Positions 35,961 to 45,228 are shown, numbered from the stretch's first letter. The stretch: DNA of 64,000 nucleotides from KACC-23026 sp963829575 (GCA_963829575.1 CAWHJF010000002.1:1-64000), one strand, 5' to 3'. The notes: generated by a model from the sequence alone, not told the origin. Made by a program: numbers and translations.

Positions 35961-38900
35961 ATGGACAGTTTTTCGCCAAGATCGATTAGACTTGACCTAC
36001 TTGCTCAAAAAATCCGAATGAGCTTTTCTTACCCCACTTATAAAAAAGGGCTGGACTATTTTCAGAGAGGGGCCATTCAAGACCTTCATTACAATAAAAA
36101 TCAAAATATCTGGATTGCGGATGTCCAAGGCACCGATCTCTATAGAGTGATTATTCAATTTAATCAAGATGATATGGGTTACCGGTGTAGCTGTCCGGCC
36201 AATGAGAAATATAACGAATGTAAACACACCGTGGCGGCGCTTCTTCAGATCCATGACATCCTAGAAGCCAATCCTGACACGGACAAATATCCTCTATTAA
36301 AGCTGCCGATTTTCGGAGGGAAACCGAACTATGCGTCACAGCTTATTGAACTGTTTACCAGAGAAAACGAGCTCGGTGACTCTTCCATTGGAACACTCCA
36401 AAAGACCTTACTCAGAGTGGAGTATCTCTTAAAAGCGGAACGTGACAATTGGGGAAGCCCCCCGCTATTAAAGGTCGAACTGAAAATTGGAGTCGAACGT
36501 CCTTTTGTGGTCAAAAATATCCATCAATTTTTAAGACATTTGAAAGAGGGAACCACTCTGCCCTTTACCAAATCGTTTACGTTTGATCCGAATCGTCAAA
36601 CGTTTGAAGCGTCTGATCTCGAAATTTTCAAACTGCTACAAGACATTACAGAAGGTGAGCATTTCTTTAATCAAACTCGGCTGGGAACCGACTCTCTTTC
36701 CGCTCGCGGCCTGACCTTACCTCCAGTCTATGCGGACCAAGTTTTGGAACGGCTACAACCTAAAATCACGTCTTTCATCACTGAAGATCTGGCCTATTCT
36801 ACGTTTCATCTCAAATCTGGCCCCCTTCCCTTATCCTTTGAACTGCATAAGAAAGACACCGATTACGAACTGAATACGGAATCCTTTAAGCACTATACGT
36901 ATTTGCCAGAACTTAATTATTTATTAAATGAGAACACTTTTTATAAAATGTCAAAAACGCAAAAGAAAATGTATGAAAAATTCCGTCCGTTGTTTCGAAA
37001 CCCTCGATTCTCGCAAGTTGAGATCCCAAGTGATGAGATTGAGGGATTTTTGGCCCATGTGCTGCCAGGATTGAAAAAAATCGGCCATCTCCAGATTGAT
37101 CCGCGGATCGCTGAAAATATCTTAGCACCTACGCTTAAAACCAAAGTCTTTCTGGATTTGAATGACGATCAGTTGACCGCTAAATTAGAATACCACTATG
37201 GAGATGTGAGGGTATCCCCATTTTCTGATAAGGATTTACAAAATGAAGGAAAATTCCTGCTCCGTGATATAGACAAGGAAAACGCTATTTTACCTTATTT
37301 AGAAGAAGCTCAATTCCAAAAAGGTCACGACTTGTTCTATATTCAAGAAGAAGAGGCGATTTTCCATTTCCTATACGACGTTCTGCCGCTAATGGAAAAA
37401 GAAGCGGAAGTTTATATGACGGACGCCGCTCAGGGCCTGATTTTTGACAACCCCACCCCGCCCAAAATTAAAGTGGATTTCGAGTCCAATGAAAATTGGT
37501 TGGATATTTCCTTTGATTTTAAGGATATTGAGGAATCAGATATTCAGCACTTTCTGAAATCGGTTGTAGAAAAAAAGCATTATGTCCGGCTACCCTCTGG
37601 TGCGTTTATTCCACTACAAGGCGAACAGTTTCATCAGGTTTCAGAGTTGTTTACAGAACTTCAATTGAAACCTGAAGATTATCAAAAAGGCCATATAAAT
37701 CTTCCCGCGTTTCGAGGGTTACAAGTAGATGAGGTATTAGACGGTGGTCCATCCAAACGATACAATCGTGCTTTTAAAGATCTGATTGAAGCCATGAAGG
37801 AACCGGAAACCCGAGAAGAACCTCTTCCAAGTGGACTTGAAGCAACTTTGAGAGATTATCAGTGGACAGGTTATCAATGGTTTAAATCACTATCCACCTA
37901 TCATTTTGGCGGAATTTTAGCGGATGATATGGGACTTGGAAAAACAATTCAAACGATCGCTTACCTCCTTTCCGAAAGAAAGACGACCAATGAACCTGCA
38001 CTTGTCGTTGCACCCGCGTCCCTCATCTATAACTGGAAACAGGAATGCAAAAAATTCGCCCCTTCACTCCACACATTAGTTGTGAGCGGGTCAAAGACGG
38101 AACGACAGGCCTTAATAGAGCGCGTTCAAGCCGACCAAGTCGATGTCGTCATTACCTCTTATCCTCTGCTTCGTCAGGATATCGAGCGTTATCGTGACCA
38201 TCGTTTTTCAAGTTTGATTTTAGATGAGGCTCAAGCGATCAAGAACCATACGACGCAAACCGCTAAAGCAGTCAAAACCATCCAAGCGACCCATCGATTT
38301 GCCTTAAGCGGCACACCAATCGAAAATGCCTTAGATGAGTTGTGGTCCATTTTTGAAGCCATCATGCCTGGTTTTTTTCCTAACAAAAAAAGTTTTAATG
38401 CGCTTACCCAAGAGAAGACCGCACGGATGACACGTCCTTTTATCTTGCGACGCTTAAAACGGGATGTCTTAAAAGAACTTCCAGACAAGATTGAAACGGT
38501 TCAAACCTCTGAGTTGACCGAGGATCAGAAGAAACTCTATCTCGGATATCTTGAAAAAATCCAAGGAGAAACAGCTTCAGCGCTTGCAACAGAAGGCTTT
38601 CAAAAAAATCGGATGAAAATCTTAGCGGGTCTCACACGCCTTCGCCAACTTTGCTGCCATCCGGCCCTCTTTTTAGAGAATTACGAAGGCACTTCTGGGA
38701 AATTAACCCAGCTTCTTGACTTAATTGAAACAAGCCGTGCAAATGGGCAACGCTTATTGATTTTCTCTCAATTCTCAAGCATGTTGAAGATCATTCAATC
38801 GGAACTCAAAAAGCAAGGCCAGAATACGTTTTATCTGGATGGTGAAACCCCTTCAAAATTACGCGTTGAGATGGCGGAACGCTTTAATCAAGGGGAAGGT

Positions 38901-39206
38901 GACTTGTTCCTAATCTCATTAAAAGCCGGTGGGACGGGTCTGAATTTAACCGGGGCCGACACGGTTATCCTCTATGACTTATGGTGGAATCCCGCGATTG
39001 AAGAACAAGCAGCGGGTCGTGCTCATCGAATTGGCCAGAAAAAAGTCGTGCAAGTCATCCGTTTAATTACGGAAGGCACGATAGAGGAGAAAATTTATGA
39101 ACTTCAACAAAAAAAGAAAGAATTAATCGACTCCATCATCCAACCAGGCGAAACGATGCTTTCGTCCTTAAGTGAGAACGACATTCGTGAACTTTTAAAA
39201 ATATAA
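35961..39206 (+). CDS. SWIM zinc-finger SNF2-family helicase
   Basis: The 1081-residue protein combines an N-terminal SWIM zinc finger (YRCSCPANEKYNECKHTVAAL: C-x-C...C-x-H), an SNF2-associated region and a C-terminal SNF2/Rad54-type translocase. Motifs are DDMGLGKTIQT (I), LDEAQAIKN (II, DEAQ), LSGTPIENAL (III) and, in the second RecA lobe, IFSQFSSM and AAGRAHRIGQ (VI). It likely remodels DNA- or RNA polymerase-bound protein; its target is unknown. ATG 35961 follows AAAGGAGAAGG. No methylase, nuclease or phage-defence partner is adjacent, so a housekeeping role is more likely than DISARM-type defence. Confidence 0.93.
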   Translation: MDSFSPRSIRLDLLAQKIRMSFSYPTYKKGLDYFQRGAIQDLHYNKNQNIWIADVQGTDLYRVIIQFNQDDMGYRCSCPANEKYNECKHTVAALLQIHDILEANPDTDKYPLLKLPIFGGKPNYASQLIELFTRENELGDSSIGTLQKTLLRVEYLLKAERDNWGSPPLLKVELKIGVERPFVVKNIHQFLRHLKEGTTLPFTKSFTFDPNRQTFEASDLEIFKLLQDITEGEHFFNQTRLGTDSLSARGLTLPPVYADQVLERLQPKITSFITEDLAYSTFHLKSGPLPLSFELHKKDTDYELNTESFKHYTYLPELNYLLNENTFYKMSKTQKKMYEKFRPLFRNPRFSQVEIPSDEIEGFLAHVLPGLKKIGHLQIDPRIAENILAPTLKTKVFLDLNDDQLTAKLEYHYGDVRVSPFSDKDLQNEGKFLLRDIDKENAILPYLEEAQFQKGHDLFYIQEEEAIFHFLYDVLPLMEKEAEVYMTDAAQGLIFDNPTPPKIKVDFESNENWLDISFDFKDIEESDIQHFLKSVVEKKHYVRLPSGAFIPLQGEQFHQVSELFTELQLKPEDYQKGHINLPAFRGLQVDEVLDGGPSKRYNRAFKDLIEAMKEPETREEPLPSGLEATLRDYQWTGYQWFKSLSTYHFGGILADDMGLGKTIQTIAYLLSERKTTNEPALVVAPASLIYNWKQECKKFAPSLHTLVVSGSKTERQALIERVQADQVDVVITSYPLLRQDIERYRDHRFSSLILDEAQAIKNHTTQTAKAVKTIQATHRFALSGTPIENALDELWSIFEAIMPGFFPNKKSFNALTQEKTARMTRPFILRRLKRDVLKELPDKIETVQTSELTEDQKKLYLGYLEKIQGETASALATEGFQKNRMKILAGLTRLRQLCCHPALFLENYEGTSGKLTQLLDLIETSRANGQRLLIFSQFSSMLKIIQSELKKQGQNTFYLDGETPSKLRVEMAERFNQGEGDLFLISLKAGGTGLNLTGADTVILYDLWWNPAIEEQAAGRAHRIGQKKVVQVIRLITEGTIEEKIYELQQKKKELIDSIIQPGETMLSSLSENDIRELLKI

Positions 39207-39541
39207 GATTGTGTTGCTGACAACTAATAATAAAACAAGGCGAAAAAATGTGAGGTTCGAAACACAACACATCTTGAGTGTTCCTCAACGCCGCTTACTC
39301 AAGAAGCGTAACCTAGAGGCCTTCGGGAAAAACAGTCCAGGCGAGATCCAAGAGGCCGTAGACCAAAAAAGATGTCTGAATCCTTGTCTAAACGAATAGG
39401 ATTTCAGACAAGCCCGCAGGAGCAAGCGAGTATATTGTCACCTGAATTGCAAGCCACAACGTACACGCGGGGGCTAATTCAAACGAAATGAGAAACACTA
39501 GAAAAGCCGAGGTTCCGATCTCCATACTGAGGAGGAATAGA
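39207..39541. other. Intergenic region without a supported gene
   Basis: A TGTCTGAATCC / GGATTTCAGACA hairpin (39373-39411) lies in the middle and could terminate the helicase transcript, although no T run follows. Short sequence with GCCCGCAGGAGCAAGCGAG faintly recalls the Bacillaceae repeat at 45.1 kb. Confidence 0.4.
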
Positions 39542-40312
39542 ATGAGTGAAACTTTTGATTTAAACGGGGTCCACGTCCTAGTAACCGGCGCATCCAGCGG
39601 GCTCGGTCGGGCGATGGCTGATGCCCTTGCACTCGCTGGGGCAACCGTTGGCCTCTCCGCTCGCCCAAGTGACACCTTAACCAATGCCGTACAAACTTTA
39701 AAAGAACAAAACCTAGACGTGACAGCCCTACCGATGGACGTTCGCTCAGTCGATTCGATTGAGCGAACAGTTCAGTGGGTCGAGAGCCATTGGGGGAAAC
39801 TCGACGTCCTCGTCAATAACGCCGGCATTGGCATGAAAACGGTAAACCCCAATTTTTTAACGGAGCCGCAGCCCTTCTATGAGGTCTCTCCCGATGGGTT
39901 CAAAGACTTAATTGATACTAATTTGACAGGCTATTTCCTTGTCACACGCGCCTTTATGCCGCTCATGCTTAAGCACGGAAAAGGAAAGGTCATCAATATC
40001 TCGATGAATCATTCGACCATGAGGCGCAAAGGGTTTGTTCCTTATGGACCGTCTCGTGCAGGTGCCGAATCCCTAAGCTTGATCATGGCTGAGGATCTAA
40101 AAAACAGTGGAGTTACTGTGAATATGCTCCTTCCTGGCGGCGCAACTGAAACCGAGATGATTCCAGAAGGCGTTCGAGAAGACGTTGCCAAACACATCAC
40201 GCTTTTGAAACCAACTGTCATGGCTGAACCAATTGTCTATCTTGCGTCTAGTACAAGTGACGGCAGAACAGGTGAACGACTCGTCGCAACTGAATTTGAG
40301 ACCTGGCGTTGA
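39542..40312 (+). CDS. Short-chain dehydrogenase/reductase
   Basis: The 256-residue classical SDR has the cofactor motif TGASSGLG, NNAGIG, and the active-site Ser in NISMNHS. The catalytic Y-x-x-x-K is YGPSR here, with Arg in place of Lys. This is unusual but not unknown in SDRs and may change or weaken activity. ATG 39542 follows GAGGAGG; the frame extends upstream without support. It is monocistronic and has a strong terminator. Confidence 0.88.
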   Translation: MSETFDLNGVHVLVTGASSGLGRAMADALALAGATVGLSARPSDTLTNAVQTLKEQNLDVTALPMDVRSVDSIERTVQWVESHWGKLDVLVNNAGIGMKTVNPNFLTEPQPFYEVSPDGFKDLIDTNLTGYFLVTRAFMPLMLKHGKGKVINISMNHSTMRRKGFVPYGPSRAGAESLSLIMAEDLKNSGVTVNMLLPGGATETEMIPEGVREDVAKHITLLKPTVMAEPIVYLASSTSDGRTGERLVATEFETWR

Positions 40313-40362
40313 TGATAAGAAAAAGTTGATTTTAACGTGTTCCTGAACAAATGAGCTCATCG

Positions 40363-40403
40363 GCGTGTGGAGAAGGTCCTTTTTCTCTCTACACGCTTTT
40401 TTT
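40363..40403 (+). terminator. Terminator of the SDR gene
   Basis: GCGTGTGGAGA and TCTCTCTACACGC pair and are followed by seven T. Confidence 0.9.
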
Positions 40404-40545
40404 ATGTATTTTAAACCCACTTTAGAAATTATTACGTCTTACATCCTATCCTTTTTTAGTAGTCTCGCGGGTTTGAAGACTAAGAAGTTGGTTATACTAG
40501 TCCTACTTTGTGAGATTATGAGTGCCCGAAAAGGAATGTGATGAC

Positions 40546-41184
40546 ATGAGAACAATTGGTTGGAGCATTATAATTGGTGGGATTCTAACGGGGGTTGCCA
40601 CACTCTTTCACCCGATCATCATTGATCCCTGGTCACATGTCATCCGAATCTTGCCCAAAACGGTCCAACTATTTTGGATGTGGGATCACGTACTGATGCT
40701 AACTGGGTTATCGTTTTGGTTAATGGGGTTAGCAGCAATTAAACCGGTTTTAAAACTTGATTCGTCCAGTGGTGTATCTGCGGTGGTTTTCTTAGGTTCT
40801 TCTTATACCATCTGGTTTATGGTTCTCATGATGGAACTTCAAACATTCCCAACTTTAGGACAACAAGTGTTAGCAGGATCAAATCGCTTTTTGGCAAGCT
40901 TATGGTCGGTTTTGTTTTCATATGGACTATTTAGCGGATATGGCGCGATGATCCTCGCTTATTTGGGGATTTTCTTTCTATCTGTTGGATTACCCATTGG
41001 AAGTCGTCTTAGAAAATGGGGCGGGCTATGTGCAATCATCGGTGCTATAGGCATCCTCTTAACCCTTATTTTAATGAAATGGGGTGTCGTCATTCTAGCC
41101 GTAACCACTATGCCACCTTTTGTATGGACGCTCTTAATTGGGCGAACCCTTATAACACGATCCATCGAGGTACTAGAGTCCTGA
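40546..41184 (+). CDS. Hypothetical membrane protein, 212 residues
   Basis: Six or so hydrophobic helices are seen; I do not recognise the family. Early residues include IIIGGILTGVATLFHP, and charged residues are sparse. ATG 40546 follows AAAAGGA at ten bases; the open frame starts a few codons earlier. It is monocistronic and shares a bidirectional terminator with the converging secreted protein. Confidence 0.65.
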   Translation: MRTIGWSIIIGGILTGVATLFHPIIIDPWSHVIRILPKTVQLFWMWDHVLMLTGLSFWLMGLAAIKPVLKLDSSSGVSAVVFLGSSYTIWFMVLMMELQTFPTLGQQVLAGSNRFLASLWSVLFSYGLFSGYGAMILAYLGIFFLSVGLPIGSRLRKWGGLCAIIGAIGILLTLILMKWGVVILAVTTMPPFVWTLLIGRTLITRSIEVLES

Positions 41185-41225
41185 ACAAACTAGGAATAAG
41201 TTCTGCTTAAACGTAAAGCAGATAT

Positions 41226-41262
41226 AAAAAAAGTCATAGGGCTCAAGCTTCCCTATGACCTC
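41226..41262. terminator. Bidirectional terminator
   Basis: GTCATAGGG and CCCTATGAC pair around GCTCAAGCTT; A7 precedes the stem. T runs occur on the minus-strand exit, and the plus-strand exit is less T-rich. Confidence 0.75.
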
Positions 41263-41269
41263 ATACTTC

Positions 41270-41989
41270 CTAACCGTTATTGCTCCCAAAATTATCTTTT
41301 GTTACCCATTCATCGATATGTTGTTTGGTACGGCTAATGATCTCTTGTTCTTTTTCTTTCGTCAAGTTCCCCTGTTTCACGGCTGCATCAAGACGCTTTT
41401 TCTGCGCGGCCAAGAGTTTTTCCTTGAATTGTTTCTCTGTCATACCTTTTTCCTTTGCAAGGTCTGCTAAGGATTTTCCGGATTTCAATTCTTGCCACAT
41501 CATTTTAGGATCCATATTTAAGATTTGAGCAGCTTCTCCCATCCAAGAATGGCCTTTTCTCATCATCAAACCTTTATGTTGTATAATCTGATCGATATGT
41601 TCTTTGAAGCCTTCATAGATCTTGTCTGCTCGATCTTGTGAGAGCTTACCCGACTTAACGGCCTCTGCCAATCGTTTCTGAAGTGAAGACTCCATACCAG
41701 ATTTTAAATCTACGACCGAAACGCCTTTTTCTTGAGCCACTTCAGCCAACGACTTACCCGATTTCAATTCGTCCAATAAAGCATTGGGCTCCATTTTCAA
41801 TTGATTCGCCACATCGCTTAGCCAATTCATTCTGTGAGAATGCTCATCATCATTGGAACGGATCGCGTCGTGGGAGTGATGGATTGACGGTTCGGTCTCA
41901 TGTGCTGAAGTCGTTTGAGCAGACGCAATCGACCCAAATCCTAAACTGGCTATAAGTGCCCCAACGATTACAAAGTGTTTTACCTTCAT
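41270..41989 (-). CDS. Secreted protein with two tandem helical domains
   Basis: The 239-residue protein has a signal peptide (MKVKHFVIVGALIASLGFGSIASAQ, cleavage after ASA). A His/Asp-rich linker (SIHHSHDAIRSNDDEHSHR) follows, and then two copies of an ~80-residue unit. Each unit reads W(L/M)xxxAxxLxMxPxxxxxELKSGKSLAxxAxEKG, then a helix ending in LxKEKxxxI or LSQDRADKI. The unit resembles secreted helical proteins of unknown function in Firmicutes and Actinobacteria. The duplication is internal and recent enough to be obvious by eye. ATG 41989 follows AGGAGGATTT. Confidence 0.75.
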   Translation of the reverse strand: MKVKHFVIVGALIASLGFGSIASAQTTSAHETEPSIHHSHDAIRSNDDEHSHRMNWLSDVANQLKMEPNALLDELKSGKSLAEVAQEKGVSVVDLKSGMESSLQKRLAEAVKSGKLSQDRADKIYEGFKEHIDQIIQHKGLMMRKGHSWMGEAAQILNMDPKMMWQELKSGKSLADLAKEKGMTEKQFKEKLLAAQKKRLDAAVKQGNLTKEKEQEIISRTKQHIDEWVTKDNFGSNNG

Positions 41990-42126
41990 CTTTTTTAAAT
42001 CCTCCTTAAAACATGAGCAAGTTCTGCCCTGCTAATCAATAACACTCTTAATATGACCCAAACGACCAAAAAAAATTAAATATGTAAAAGTTTTTAAAAT
42101 CACCCAATTAGTAGCATTGCTACCAA

Positions 42127-42178
42127 AAATCCTCCAAGAAACAATGGTCACCATCGTTTCTGGAGGATTTGGTTTTTT
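42127..42178. terminator. Strong hairpin terminator
   Basis: AAATCCTCCAGAAAC-type arms (15 bp, one bulge) close a 13-base loop, with six T after the plus-strand arm. It lies 115 bases after the DUF2584-like gene (minus strand). The plus-strand T run has no plus-strand gene upstream except beyond another terminator. Confidence 0.7.
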
Positions 42179-42294
42179 AACACATCGATTTTAAAGGTTT
42201 CATTTGTACAATAATAGGATATGTTTCCTCCCATTTTCATGTTGTATGTAGGGGGAAAAAGTTTTTTAAAGTTAAATGCGTTCACCTGAAAAAG

Positions 42295-42576
42295 TTAATT
42301 AACCCCTAACAACTCAACCAACTCATAAATAATTTGAGTCTCACCATTTTCCCAAATTAACTGATTGATCTTTGCAAGTGCAAATGGCTGAGCAGCTTTG
42401 TCGTTCCGAACTTCTATGACGGGGATGTCCATAGGGTAAAGACGATAGCCCTCTTTTAATAGACGATACACATTTTCCTGATCAGTCTTGGTTTCCTTAT
42501 TCTTCGTCACAATCATCGTATTTAACTCAAGTGGCATTCCCATCCATCTTACCTCCCAAATGACATTTTCCTTCAT
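42295..42576 (-). CDS. DUF2584-like small protein
   Basis: This 93-residue protein contains MGMPLELNTMIVTKNKE and GYRLYPMDIPVIEVRN, which I recall from a small Bacillales family (DUF2584) of unknown function. It is probably soluble and beta-rich. A start at the internal MGMPLEL (residue 12) is possible, but the upstream residues also look conserved. It is monocistronic and divergent from exoA. Confidence 0.65.
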   Translation of the reverse strand: MKENVIWEVRWMGMPLELNTMIVTKNKETKTDQENVYRLLKEGYRLYPMDIPVIEVRNDKAAQPFALAKINQLIWENGETQIIYELVELLGVN

Positions 42577-42701
42577 TATACCTTTTTATTTTTACGAAAT
42601 ACAAAATTAACGTCATTCGACAAAAAGTGCGTTATAATAGTTCCGGTGAATCTAGCAAGTATTGATGCGCTGTACGAATCCCTTTAAAGGAGTTTTGCTT
42701 T

Positions 42702-43469
42702 TTGAAATTTGTTTCTTGGAACGTTAATGGTATACGAGCCTGTGTGAATAAAGGTTTTCTCGACTATTTTAAGAAAATGGATGCTGACTTTTTTTGTATT
42801 CAAGAATCCAAATGTCAGGAAGGCCAGATTGAGTTAGAACTCGAGGGGTACCAACAATTTTGGAATTATGCGGAGCGAAAAGGTTATTCAGGAACTGCTA
42901 TTTTTACGAAACATACACCGCTTTCTGTCCAATTCGGCCTTGGTGACCATATTGAAGATCTAGAAGGCCGAGTCATTACACTCGAATATGAGTCCTTCTA
43001 TCTCGTAACCGTCTATACCCCGAATTCTAAACGTGATTTAACTCGATTGCCCTATCGACTTGAATGGGAAGACCATATCTTAGCTTATATAAACGAATTA
43101 GAACAGACTAAACCCGTAATCATGTGTGGGGATCTAAATGTAGCCCATCAAGAGATTGATCTTAAAAATCCTAAACCTAACGTTGGAAATTCAGGATTTA
43201 CCGAGGAAGAACGCGGCAAAATGACTCGGTTTCTCGATTGTGGTTTTGTGGATTCATTCCGTCATCTTTATCCGGATCGAGAAGACATTTATTCGTGGTG
43301 GTCCTATATGAATAAAGTGCGCGAACGAAATATTGGTTGGCGAATCGATTATTTTCTAGTTTCCCAGAAACTCGCTTCTCATATTAAGGAAGCCGATATT
43401 CATTGTCAGATTATTGGTAGTGATCATTGTCCCATTCTCTTAGAACTCGACTCCATCCATTTGAGTTAA
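42702..43469 (+). CDS. exoA: Exodeoxyribonuclease III (AP endonuclease)
   Basis: The 255-residue enzyme cuts DNA at abasic sites and removes 3' blocks in base-excision repair. Motifs match the Xth family: WNVNGIRA, IQESKCQ, GDLNVAHQEID, WRIDYFLVS and GSDHCPI (metal-binding Glu/Asp and the active-site His). The start codon is TTG at 42702 behind AAAGGAG; no ATG is available at the right place. It is monocistronic, with a weak hairpin and T run near 43500-43545. Confidence 0.95.
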   Translation: MKFVSWNVNGIRACVNKGFLDYFKKMDADFFCIQESKCQEGQIELELEGYQQFWNYAERKGYSGTAIFTKHTPLSVQFGLGDHIEDLEGRVITLEYESFYLVTVYTPNSKRDLTRLPYRLEWEDHILAYINELEQTKPVIMCGDLNVAHQEIDLKNPKPNVGNSGFTEEERGKMTRFLDCGFVDSFRHLYPDREDIYSWWSYMNKVRERNIGWRIDYFLVSQKLASHIKEADIHCQIIGSDHCPILLELDSIHLS

Positions 43470-43585
43470 ATACACTTTGATTAATGATATTTGACAATGA
43501 CACCCTTCAACCATGCAATTGATGGGGACTTTTGTTTTTTTTCTAAAAAAACAAGTTCCCAATTTAAATTTTTGGAACATTATGA

Positions 43586-43614
43586 TTGAATTTTCTAAGA
43601 AATTTCATTATACT
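43586..43614 (+). promoter_or_regulatory. Promoter of the branched-chain aminotransferase gene
   Basis: TTGAAT (-35, 43586-43591) and TATACT (-10, 43609-43614) are 17 bases apart. The predicted leader is about 155 bases long; I see no T-box or riboswitch in it. Confidence 0.72.
43589..43603 (+). promoter_or_regulatory. CodY-like box overlapping the promoter
   Basis: AATTTTCTAAGAAAT differs at three positions from the CodY consensus AATTTTCWGAAAATT. Its place between -35 and -10 would allow repression when branched-chain amino acids and GTP are high. Confidence 0.5.
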
Positions 43615-43776
43615 TAAATAATTCTCAGCAATACTATTTTTTGTAATTTTAGACTTTGGTCCTTCACAGTGGTAAGGGATCATAATCTTCAAAATAAGCG
43701 ACTTCTAAAGGAACTTATTTTCGAACAACTTGTCATCAGGGACTCAGACAATATGGATGCTAAGAGGTGTTTATTC

Positions 43777-44859
43777 ATGGAAAAATCAATTGAATTTGTT
43801 AAATGTGAAACATTTAAGGAAAAGCCGGCCGCTGAAGGCCTTGGCTTCGGTAAATACTTTACAGATTACATGTTTGAAATGGACTTTTCATCTGAACAAG
43901 GTTGGCATGATGCACGAATCGTTCCGTATCATCCCCTTACACTTTCTCCTTCTTCCATGGTTTTCCACTATGGTCAAGCCATTTTTGAAGGTCTAAAAGC
44001 TTATAAAACGAAAGACGGACGCATTCAGCTTTTCCGTCCTTCGAAGAACATGGCACGTTTCAATGAATCCTGTGAACGGATGTGCATTCCACAGATCGAT
44101 GAAGCGTTCGTTTTAAAAGCGATTAAAGAGTTAGTGTCGATTGAAAAAGACTGGGTGCCAAGTGGTGAAGGAACCTCTCTTTATATCCGCCCATTCATTT
44201 TTTCTACTGAACCTTTTCTTGGAGTCCGCCCTGCGAATCAATACAAATTGATCGTCATCTTATCTCCTGTTGGGGCTTATTACGGCGACCAGTTATCCCC
44301 TGTTAAAATTTATGTGGAAGAACAATACGTCCGGGCTGTAAGAGGCGGCGTTGGCCATGTTAAAACTGCGGGGAACTATGCGGCAAGTCTAAAAGCACAG
44401 GAAGAGGCTTCTAAAAAAGGGTATGCCCAAATCCTTTGGTTAGATGCAAAAGAAAACAAATATGTGGAAGAAGTGGGCAGTATGAATATCTTCTTCAAAA
44501 TTAACGGTGAAGTCATCACACCAAAATTAAATGGTAGTATCTTAAATGGTGTGACTCGTGATTCAGTTATTGAATTGCTCAAGTATTGGAAGATCCCAGT
44601 TCGTGAGGAACGCATTTCGATTCAAGACGTCTACGATGCTCATGCTCGAGGCGAACTAGAAGAAGTGTTCGGCGCTGGCACAGCTGCGGTCATTTCTCCA
44701 GTGGGTGAATTAAATTGGAATGAACAGATTATTTCCGTAAGTGAAGGTGAGATTGGCAAATTGTCTCAACGTATTTATGACGCGATTACTGGTATTCAAT
44801 TTGGTAAAGAAAACGATCCTTTTAACTGGACAATCGACGTGACTGGTGTAGAAGTATAA
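43777..44859 (+). CDS. ilvE: Branched-chain amino-acid aminotransferase
   Basis: The 360-residue fold-type IV PLP enzyme interconverts leucine, isoleucine and valine with their 2-oxo acids. Landmarks are the PLP lysine in GHVKTAGNYAASL and the later NGVTRDSVIEL and GTAAVISPVG. The start is ATG 43777 after AGAGGTG (spacing eight). The open frame reaches back to 43669 without homology. The product is a typical Bacillus YwaA/YbgE-like enzyme by length. A CodY-like box overlaps its promoter. Confidence 0.93.
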   Translation: MEKSIEFVKCETFKEKPAAEGLGFGKYFTDYMFEMDFSSEQGWHDARIVPYHPLTLSPSSMVFHYGQAIFEGLKAYKTKDGRIQLFRPSKNMARFNESCERMCIPQIDEAFVLKAIKELVSIEKDWVPSGEGTSLYIRPFIFSTEPFLGVRPANQYKLIVILSPVGAYYGDQLSPVKIYVEEQYVRAVRGGVGHVKTAGNYAASLKAQEEASKKGYAQILWLDAKENKYVEEVGSMNIFFKINGEVITPKLNGSILNGVTRDSVIELLKYWKIPVREERISIQDVYDAHARGELEEVFGAGTAAVISPVGELNWNEQIISVSEGEIGKLSQRIYDAITGIQFGKENDPFNWTIDVTGVEV

Positions 44860-44928
44860 GAGTTTGATACAAGAAGAACAGGACCCATTTCTCAATGGGT
44901 CCTCAGGTTGTCGAAAAAGTCTTCGGCA

Positions 44929-45072
44929 ACCTTTTTTACGCCATTCTACTTTATCAAATCACCGCGCTATTTACGCGGTAGAGAACATGCACAAGAACAA
45001 GCCTTAATGACAGCAACGGTCCAGAATATAAAAAAGATCGCCAATCACCTCGCGAAGCTTACAGGTCGTTGA
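44929..45072 (+). pseudogene. C-terminal remnant of an IS1182-family transposase
   Basis: The frame ends in PRYLRGREHAQEQALMTATV-QNIKKIANHLAKLTGR and a TGA. The R-x-R-G-x-E-x-x-x-x-Q-x-L-x-x-A-x-V-Q-N-x-K-K pattern is the characteristic end of IS1182-type transposases. About 35 C-terminal residues remain; the catalytic DDE part is gone. Confidence 0.65.
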
Positions 45073-45119
45073 CGATCTTCTTAGCTTATTTATTTATGAG
45101 CTAAATACAAAATAACCAA

Positions 45120-45228
45120 GTGGAAATCGCGAGACGCCTGCGAAAAAACGGGCGGCCGAGACCCCGCAACCCCTATTTAAAGTGAGGAGGCTCGGACGTT
45201 CGTCCGCGGCAAGCGAGCGAATTTCCAC
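45120..45228. repeat. Long palindromic intergenic repeat of the Bacillaceae type
   Basis: GTGGAAAT (45120-45127) pairs with ATTTCCAC (45221-45228), and the interior has GAGACGCCTGCG, GACCCCGCAA, GAGGAGGCT and GTCCGCGGCAAGCGAG. I recognise the scheme of a family seen between genes in many Bacillus-like genomes: GGAAAT...GACGCCTGCGG...GACCCCGCAGG...GAGGAGGCT...CCGCGGAAAGCGAG. Its function is unknown. It lies inside the inserted segment. Confidence 0.7.

Noticed and set aside
35961..39206. SNF2 helicase as part of a DISARM-like defence island
   Set aside because: No methylase, DUF1998, phospholipase D or restriction gene is adjacent. The SWIM-SNF2 type with normal codon use is common in Bacillales as a housekeeping protein.
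39211..39399. 62-residue open frame after the helicase
   Set aside because: It has a poor start context and no recognisable protein pattern, and includes a hairpin region (39373-39411).
45120..45228. Long hairpin as a riboswitch
   Set aside because: It matches a dispersed Bacillaceae repeat rather than a known riboswitch, and no gene follows on the right strand.
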